Assembly: GCF_946222605.1 (NCBI RefSeq)
Contig: NZ_CAMIIE010000001.1
Span: 62,001-126,000, forward strand
Reading direction: 5' to 3'
Origin: an uncultured Acidocella sp.
Lineage (GTDB): Bacteria > Pseudomonadota > Alphaproteobacteria > Acetobacterales > Acetobacteraceae
Length of the DNA: 64,000 bases
This document shows positions 59,874 through 64,000 of this stretch, one piece after another; position 1 is the stretch's first letter; each line of letters opens with the position of its first letter. The translations under genes and the position numbers were made by a program. The notes below the pieces were generated by a model. It had not been told where the DNA came from and made no database searches. It saw nothing but the letters and a program-made list of their open reading frames with translations.

Positions 59874-60629
59874 TTAGGCGGGCTGACGCTTCACCGTCAA
59901 AGGTCCGGAAGCCTGGCAGGTCGGCATCATTTCGATCCGGTTGATATTCATGTGCGCGGGCAGGTTGATCAGCCAGCTGGCGGTTTCGGCGATATCGTCC
60001 GGGGTGAGGGACTCAGTGTCCTCATAAACCTTGGCGGCGCGTTGCTGATCCCCGCCGAACCGGACCTGGGAGAATTCGGAGCCGCCGACCTGCCCGGGTT
60101 CGATATCGGTAACGCGGACATTCCGTCCCACCAGATCCGCGCGCAGATTGAGGGAGAATTGCTTCACGAAGGCCTTGGAGGCGCCATACACATTTCCGCC
60201 CGGATACGGGTAGGAGCCCGCAATCGAGCCGATATTGAGGATCAGCCCGTCATTGCGCTCGACCATCTGCGGCAGGATGGCGTGCGTCATGTGCAGGACG
60301 CCGGTGATGTTGGTTGCGACCATCGTATCCCAATCATCCAGCTTGGCCTCCCAGGCGGAAGCCAGCCCCAGGGCAAGACCGGCATTGTTCACCAGCACGT
60401 CAATCTTGCGCCACGCCTCCGGCAGTGCGGCGACGAAGGCGGCGACCGCTTTCGTATCGGTCACATCCAGAGCCGCGATATGAACATGTTCGCCCAGCTC
60501 CGCCTTCAGCGCTTCCAGCCGTTCGACGCGCCGCCCGGTGGCGATCACCCGATGCCCGTCCTTGACGAAACGCCGTGCGAAGGTGGCGCCGAAGCCTGCT
60601 GTCGCGCCGGTGATCAGGATCGTCTTCAT
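59874..60629 (-). CDS. SDR-family oxidoreductase (YdfG-like)
   Basis: 251 aa short-chain dehydrogenase. ILITGATAGFGATFARRFVKDG is the nucleotide-binding TGxxxGxG site (written in part), NNAG in VLVNNAGLALG, and the catalytic YxxxK in NVYGASKAFVKQF. VIATGRRVERLEAL gives an Arg pair that favours NADP(H). Closest in type to NADP-dependent 3-hydroxy acid dehydrogenases; the substrate is not determined. Co-directional with the HAD and pyrD genes upstream. Confidence 0.85.
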   Translation of the reverse strand: MKTILITGATAGFGATFARRFVKDGHRVIATGRRVERLEALKAELGEHVHIAALDVTDTKAVAAFVAALPEAWRKIDVLVNNAGLALGLASAWEAKLDDWDTMVATNITGVLHMTHAILPQMVERNDGLILNIGSIAGSYPYPGGNVYGASKAFVKQFSLNLRADLVGRNVRVTDIEPGQVGGSEFSQVRFGGDQQRAAKVYEDTESLTPDDIAETASWLINLPAHMNINRIEMMPTCQASGPLTVKRQPA

Positions 60630-60649
60630 GTGTCTGTCCTTTCGGAGGC

Positions 60650-61477
60650 CTACCAGGAAAATCCTGGCAGGATGGCGGTGGGAGAGAGGTTCGAGGCTGC
60701 CGCTTCCGCAGGCGCCTGCTCGGGATGCACGGCGTGGATGCCGGAAAGAACCCAGCAGCTGTCGATTCCGGCGGCTTTCGCGCCGGAAATGTCGGTGCGC
60801 AACGAATCGCCGATGGCCAGGGTGCGCTGCTGTGTCGTACCGAGCAAGGCGAGTGTCGGCTTGTAAATTGCCGCATCCGGCTTGCCGCGTTGAATGACGC
60901 GGCCGCCCTCCGCCTCGTACAGCTGGGCCAGATAACCGGCGCAGATGATGCGATCCTTGCCCTTCATCACTTCGAGGTCCGGGTTGGCGCAGATCATCGG
61001 CAACCCGGCCTTCAGGCAGGCCGCCAGTGCCGGCCGGTAGAGATCGGGGTTGTGCGGCCCCAGCTCGTCGTCCGGTCCGGTATTCAAGACAAAATCAGCG
61101 ACCTCGGGGGAGACGGCCTCCTCGTAATCGAGCGTGTCGAACACGTCCCGGTCGCGTGGCGGGCCGAGATGGTAGAGACGTTTGCCCAGGGTAGCGAACT
61201 CGTCCGTGCGGGTCTTCAAACCCAGATAGACGGCTTCGCCGCTGGACATGACGCCGTCATGCAACGCCGGTGTGACGCCCATGCTGGCGAGAAATTTGGC
61301 AATCCCCGCCGCCCGGCGGGGGGCGTTGGACAGGAAGACCACGCGTTTACCCGCCGCCTTGAGGCGCGTCAGGCAATCGAGAACGCCCGGATAAGGGGCG
61401 AAGCCGTCATGCACAACGCCCCAGAGATCGACGATAAACCCGTCATAATCAGCGCAAAGCTGGCCAATCCCGGTCAT
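60650..61477 (-). CDS. HAD-family phosphatase (TIGR01459/NagD-like)
   Basis: 275 aa. The HAD nucleophile motif is DGFIVDLWGVVHDG, motif II VVFLSNAPRR, and motifs III/IV GKPDAAIYKPT plus LAIGDSLRTDISGAKAAG. The cap is of the NagD/TIGR01459 type. Cytoplasmic; substrate unknown. Its start overlaps the pyrD stop (ATGA), so the pair is coupled. Confidence 0.87.
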   Translation of the reverse strand: MTGIGQLCADYDGFIVDLWGVVHDGFAPYPGVLDCLTRLKAAGKRVVFLSNAPRRAAGIAKFLASMGVTPALHDGVMSSGEAVYLGLKTRTDEFATLGKRLYHLGPPRDRDVFDTLDYEEAVSPEVADFVLNTGPDDELGPHNPDLYRPALAACLKAGLPMICANPDLEVMKGKDRIICAGYLAQLYEAEGGRVIQRGKPDAAIYKPTLALLGTTQQRTLAIGDSLRTDISGAKAAGIDSCWVLSGIHAVHPEQAPAEAAASNLSPTAILPGFSW

Positions 61478-62505
61478 AATCCTGCTCCCACGGCGTCGGA
61501 CACGGTGTTGAAGCCGCGATCTTTCAGCAAGGTCGCAAGCCGCTGTTTGAGTTTTGGCAGCATGGCCGGCCCTTGATAGGCGAAGCCGGTATAGATCTGC
61601 ACCAGGGAGGCACCGGCCAGGAGTTTAGCCAGCGCGTCCTCCGCGGTGAACACCCCGCCCGCGCCGATGAAATTGAGCTGCCGCCCGGCAAGGCGATAGG
61701 CGCGGGCGAGCATCGCGGTGGAGGCACTGAACAACGGCGCGCCCGACAGCCCCCCGGCCTCGCGCCGCAGCGGGCTTTTCAGCGTATCCGGGCAGGCGAT
61801 GGTGGTGTTGGAGATGATCAGGCCGCTCACTTTATGTTGGATGGCAACGCCAATGACGGCTTCCAGCCCATCCTCCGACAGATCCGGCGCGATTTTGACA
61901 TAGACCGGCTTCGGGCTGTCGATGCCGGCCAGGATGCCGGCGAGCCGCTCTTCGGATTGCAGGTCGCGCAGGCCTGGCGTGTTCGGCGAGGAGATGTTGA
62001 TCGTGATGTAATCGGCATGCGGCGCAACCGCCTTGACCAGCGCCGGGTAATCGCGCTCCGGATCCGCGCCGTCCTTGTTGATCCCGACATTCGCGCCGAG
62101 GACGAGGCGGGCCTTGTCCGCCTGTTTCAGGTTTTCAAGATAGGCTTGCAGCCCCTGATTATTGAAGCCCATCCGATTGATGACGGCGTTGTCCTCGGCC
62201 AGGCGAAACAGCCGGGGCTGCGGGTTCCCGGGCTGGGGGCGAGGGGTAACGGTGCCGGCCTCCACAAACCCGAAGCCCAACCGCCCCAATGCCGTCACCG
62301 CATAGGCGTTCTTATCGAAACCGGCGGCAAGGCCGATCGGGTTCGAGAGTGTCCGGCCGAAGGCCTGTGTGGAAAGGCAGGGATCGTCCGGCGTGTTGTC
62401 AGTACCGACCAGCCCCCATCGCAATGCCTTGAGAGATAGGTTATGCGCGCGTTCCGGATCCAGCTGCCGCAGGAGCGGCATCAATAGAGCAGGGGCGAAG
62501 ATCAT
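61474..62505 (-). CDS. pyrD: Dihydroorotate dehydrogenase (quinone), class 2
   Basis: Oxidises dihydroorotate to orotate, passing electrons to membrane quinone. 343 aa. PLLRQLDPERAHNLSLKAL is the amphipathic N-terminal membrane-associating part, then NPIGLAAGFDKNAYA, GTVTPRPQPGNPQPRLFRL, INRMGFNNQG, TINISSPNTPGLRDLQ with the catalytic-type Ser, and a GAGGVFTAEDALAKLLAGAS (in part) FMN-binding tail. ATGA overlaps with the lipoprotein gene upstream and the HAD gene downstream. Confidence 0.95.
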   Translation of the reverse strand: MIFAPALLMPLLRQLDPERAHNLSLKALRWGLVGTDNTPDDPCLSTQAFGRTLSNPIGLAAGFDKNAYAVTALGRLGFGFVEAGTVTPRPQPGNPQPRLFRLAEDNAVINRMGFNNQGLQAYLENLKQADKARLVLGANVGINKDGADPERDYPALVKAVAPHADYITINISSPNTPGLRDLQSEERLAGILAGIDSPKPVYVKIAPDLSEDGLEAVIGVAIQHKVSGLIISNTTIACPDTLKSPLRREAGGLSGAPLFSASTAMLARAYRLAGRQLNFIGAGGVFTAEDALAKLLAGASLVQIYTGFAYQGPAMLPKLKQRLATLLKDRGFNTVSDAVGAGL

Positions 62506-62921
62506 TTGACGTAGACGAGAATGACCTGATCCAGCCCCGCGGTCTTGGCGCCGGTTGAAACGCGCGATGCTGCGACACCGTCGGCGATGATCGCTTTGGC
62601 GATGGCCTGCGCCTCGGGGGCAAGGCCGGCGAGAGTTTTGGCGTCTGTATCCGGGTTGCCTGTAGCCGGTGCCTCAGCGATGACCTGGAACGCGGCATCC
62701 GGCTTGATTGCCAGGGCCTGGCTGACGGCGTTGCGTAGAGGTGCCTGGAAGTCCTGGGTGTCCGGCAGAACCGAGACCAGCGGGATGCGGTTGTGAAACG
62801 CATCCGCGGCTGAGACCGTTTGTGTATCCGGCCCCGCCGGGGTCGGAGAGAAGGTCTGACGGCCCGGGGGGGCGCATGAAGCCAGAACCAGAGCGGATAA
62901 TAAGGCAGGGGCGCGACGCAT
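62502..62921 (-). CDS. Hypothetical lipoprotein, 139 aa
   Basis: The N-terminus MRRAPALLSALVLASC has a lipobox-like LASC (Cys16). The mature part contains ATGNPDTDAKTLAGLAPEAQ and AKAIIADGVAASRVSTGAKT, similar to the flexible peptidoglycan-binding or periplasmic-anchor proteins that end with a QVILVYVK-like beta strand (OmpA-like C-terminus region is not complete). Function unknown. Its stop overlaps the pyrD start, an unusual partner. Divergent from codA. Confidence 0.7.
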   Translation of the reverse strand: MRRAPALLSALVLASCAPPGRQTFSPTPAGPDTQTVSAADAFHNRIPLVSVLPDTQDFQAPLRNAVSQALAIKPDAAFQVIAEAPATGNPDTDAKTLAGLAPEAQAIAKAIIADGVAASRVSTGAKTAGLDQVILVYVK

Positions 62922-63010
62922 GTCTCTTATCTAGTCGGGGCATGCTTGCGCGGCAACAAGTGTTAAGGCGATGTTTGCTCAGGGCATACCGGCATAGTGA
63001 GGCGTGGCTG

Positions 63011-64000
63011 ATGTTCGATCTGGTTCTGCGAAACGCGAATCTGCCCGGGGGGCGGAAAAATTTGGATATCGCGATTGCTGATGGGCGGATCGTGGCGGTC
63101 GAGATGGGGGTGCAGGGCAAAGCTGCCCAGGACATCGATGCGACGGGGCGCCTCGTCACGTCGCCCTTCGTTGATTCGCATATCCATCTCGATTCCACAC
63201 TCTCTCTGGGGCTGCCGCGGATGAATGCATCCGGCACGTTGCTCGAGGGGATCGCGCTTTGGGGCGAGCTGAAGCCGCATCTGACGCAAGAGGCGATTTA
63301 CGAACGGGCCAGAAAACTCTGCCTTTGGTCGGCCGCGCGAGGCACGCTGGCGATTCGCTCGCATGTCGATGTGTGCGACGAACGGCTTTTGGCGGTCGAG
63401 GCGCTGGTGCAATTGAAGAAGGATTTGGCCGCATGGATCGATATCCAACTGGTGGCATTTCCACAGGACGGCTTTTTCCGGTCGCGCGGTGCTGAGGCCA
63501 ATCTGCGTAAAGCTTTGAGGATGGGGGTCGAGGTGGTCGGCGGCATCCCGCATTTTGAGCGCACGCAGGAGGATGGGCGTCTTTCGGTCCAGGCTTTGAT
63601 GAGGATCGCCGCCGATGCGGGTCTCATGGTGGACATGCATTGCGACGAAAGCGATGATCCACTGTCACGGCATGTCGAAACCTTGGCTGCAGAGACTTTG
63701 CATTACGGTATGGCGGGCAGGGTTGCGGGCTCACATCTGACCTCCATGCATTCGATGGATAATTACTATGTGTCGAAATTGATCCCTTTGATTGCCGAAT
63801 CAGGCCTGTCGGCAATTGCCAATCCTTTGATAAATATAACTTTACAGGGGCGTCACGACAGCTACCCGAAGAGACGTGGGATGACGCGGGTGAAAGAATT
63901 GCTGGCGGCAGACGTGCCGGTGGCCTTCGGCCATGATTGCGTGATGGACCCTTGGTACTCGCTCGGCAGTCATGACATGCTGGAGGTGGCCGCGATGGGC
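63011..64000 (+). CDS. codA: Cytosine deaminase-type amidohydrolase, 3' end outside window
   Basis: 330 codons are present and the frame is open to the window end; E. coli CodA is about 427 aa. The metal-binding HxH is in DSHIHLDSTLS, then SHVDVCDERL, HCDESDDP with the catalytic Glu/His region, SHLTSMHSMDNYY, and FGHDCVMDPWYSLGSHDML. The residue after the metal Asp is Cys where E. coli has a second Asp (a position I recall as tuning substrate choice). Hydrolyses cytosine or a related ring amine such as isoguanine. Divergent from the lipoprotein gene. Confidence 0.87.
   Translation, partial: MFDLVLRNANLPGGRKNLDIAIADGRIVAVEMGVQGKAAQDIDATGRLVTSPFVDSHIHLDSTLSLGLPRMNASGTLLEGIALWGELKPHLTQEAIYERARKLCLWSAARGTLAIRSHVDVCDERLLAVEALVQLKKDLAAWIDIQLVAFPQDGFFRSRGAEANLRKALRMGVEVVGGIPHFERTQEDGRLSVQALMRIAADAGLMVDMHCDESDDPLSRHVETLAAETLHYGMAGRVAGSHLTSMHSMDNYYVSKLIPLIAESGLSAIANPLINITLQGRHDSYPKRRGMTRVKELLAADVPVAFGHDCVMDPWYSLGSHDMLEVAAMG

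Overview
The window looks like an ordinary stretch of chromosome from a GC-rich alphaproteobacterium, most likely in the Acetobacteraceae/acidophile group (Acidocella/Acidiphilium-like). This is inferred from codon style, from the lspA-DUF3035, ppk-hdaA-perM-purM-purN and dnaB-alr-mlaE-mlaF neighbourhoods, from the FDxxYY-repeat glycosyltransferase and from the Hint-domain protein. Species was not determined. I see no rRNA operon, CRISPR array, prophage or intact insertion sequence. Genes are tightly packed, many with ATGA/GTGA/TGATG overlaps.

Layout. 1-7.2 kb: a 50-aa gene, prmA-uvrD-metF (minus strand), mlaA-mlaC, and a DUF2125 protein. 7.3-13.5 kb: ribF, ileS-lspA-DUF3035 lipoprotein (BamF-like), copC-copD, then a patch of nested hairpins. 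13.7-16 kb: murA, dcd, a small basic protein and two identical tRNA-Gly(GCC) genes. 16.1-21.1 kb: thioredoxin/TPR protein, Lon-N protein, Trm112-like protein, MFS exporter, SixA-like phosphatase, Tat-exported DUF6134 protein, and a 96-aa protein. 21.4-24.4 kb: nrdA-nrdB with a possible NrdR box. 24.4-28.3 kb: a radical-SAM protein with two N-terminal copies of an uncharacterised domain, flanked by two paralogous membrane acyltransferases. 28.3-35.1 kb: N6-adenine methyltransferase, polyprenyl synthase, MarR-GNAT fusion, a MITE-like element, yajC, a DUF815 ATPase, tRNA-Ser(TGA), a Hint-domain protein, about 1 kb with no convincing gene, and tRNA-Thr(CGT). 35.2-41.2 kb: ppk1, hdaA, AI-2E-type permease, purM-purN and a small membrane protein. 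41.2-48 kb: GNAT, S49 peptidase, cfa, rpsF-rpsR-rplI and a Pat-type protein acetyltransferase. 48.1-52.2 kb: dnaB-alr-mlaE-mlaF. 52.2-55.2 kb: bioD, bioB-bioA. 55.2-64 kb: a three-part glycosyltransferase, a ComM-like ATPase, SDR, HAD phosphatase, pyrD, a lipoprotein, and a cytosine deaminase cut by the window end.

Functional links. Two halves of the Mla phospholipid-trafficking system sit about 46 kb apart (mlaA-mlaC and mlaE-mlaF), with no mlaD in the window. Nucleotide metabolism is well represented (nrdAB, dcd, purMN, pyrD, codA), as is envelope biogenesis (murA, alr, lspA, yajC, cfa, Mla). The parts most worth a second look are the radical-SAM/acyltransferase locus; a 54-57 bp palindromic repeat family present twice, each time abutting the TAG stop of a small gene; a codon-usage patch inside the IleRS editing domain; an intrinsic terminator lying inside the first codons of the S49 peptidase gene; and a perfect stem covering the start codon of the comM homologue.
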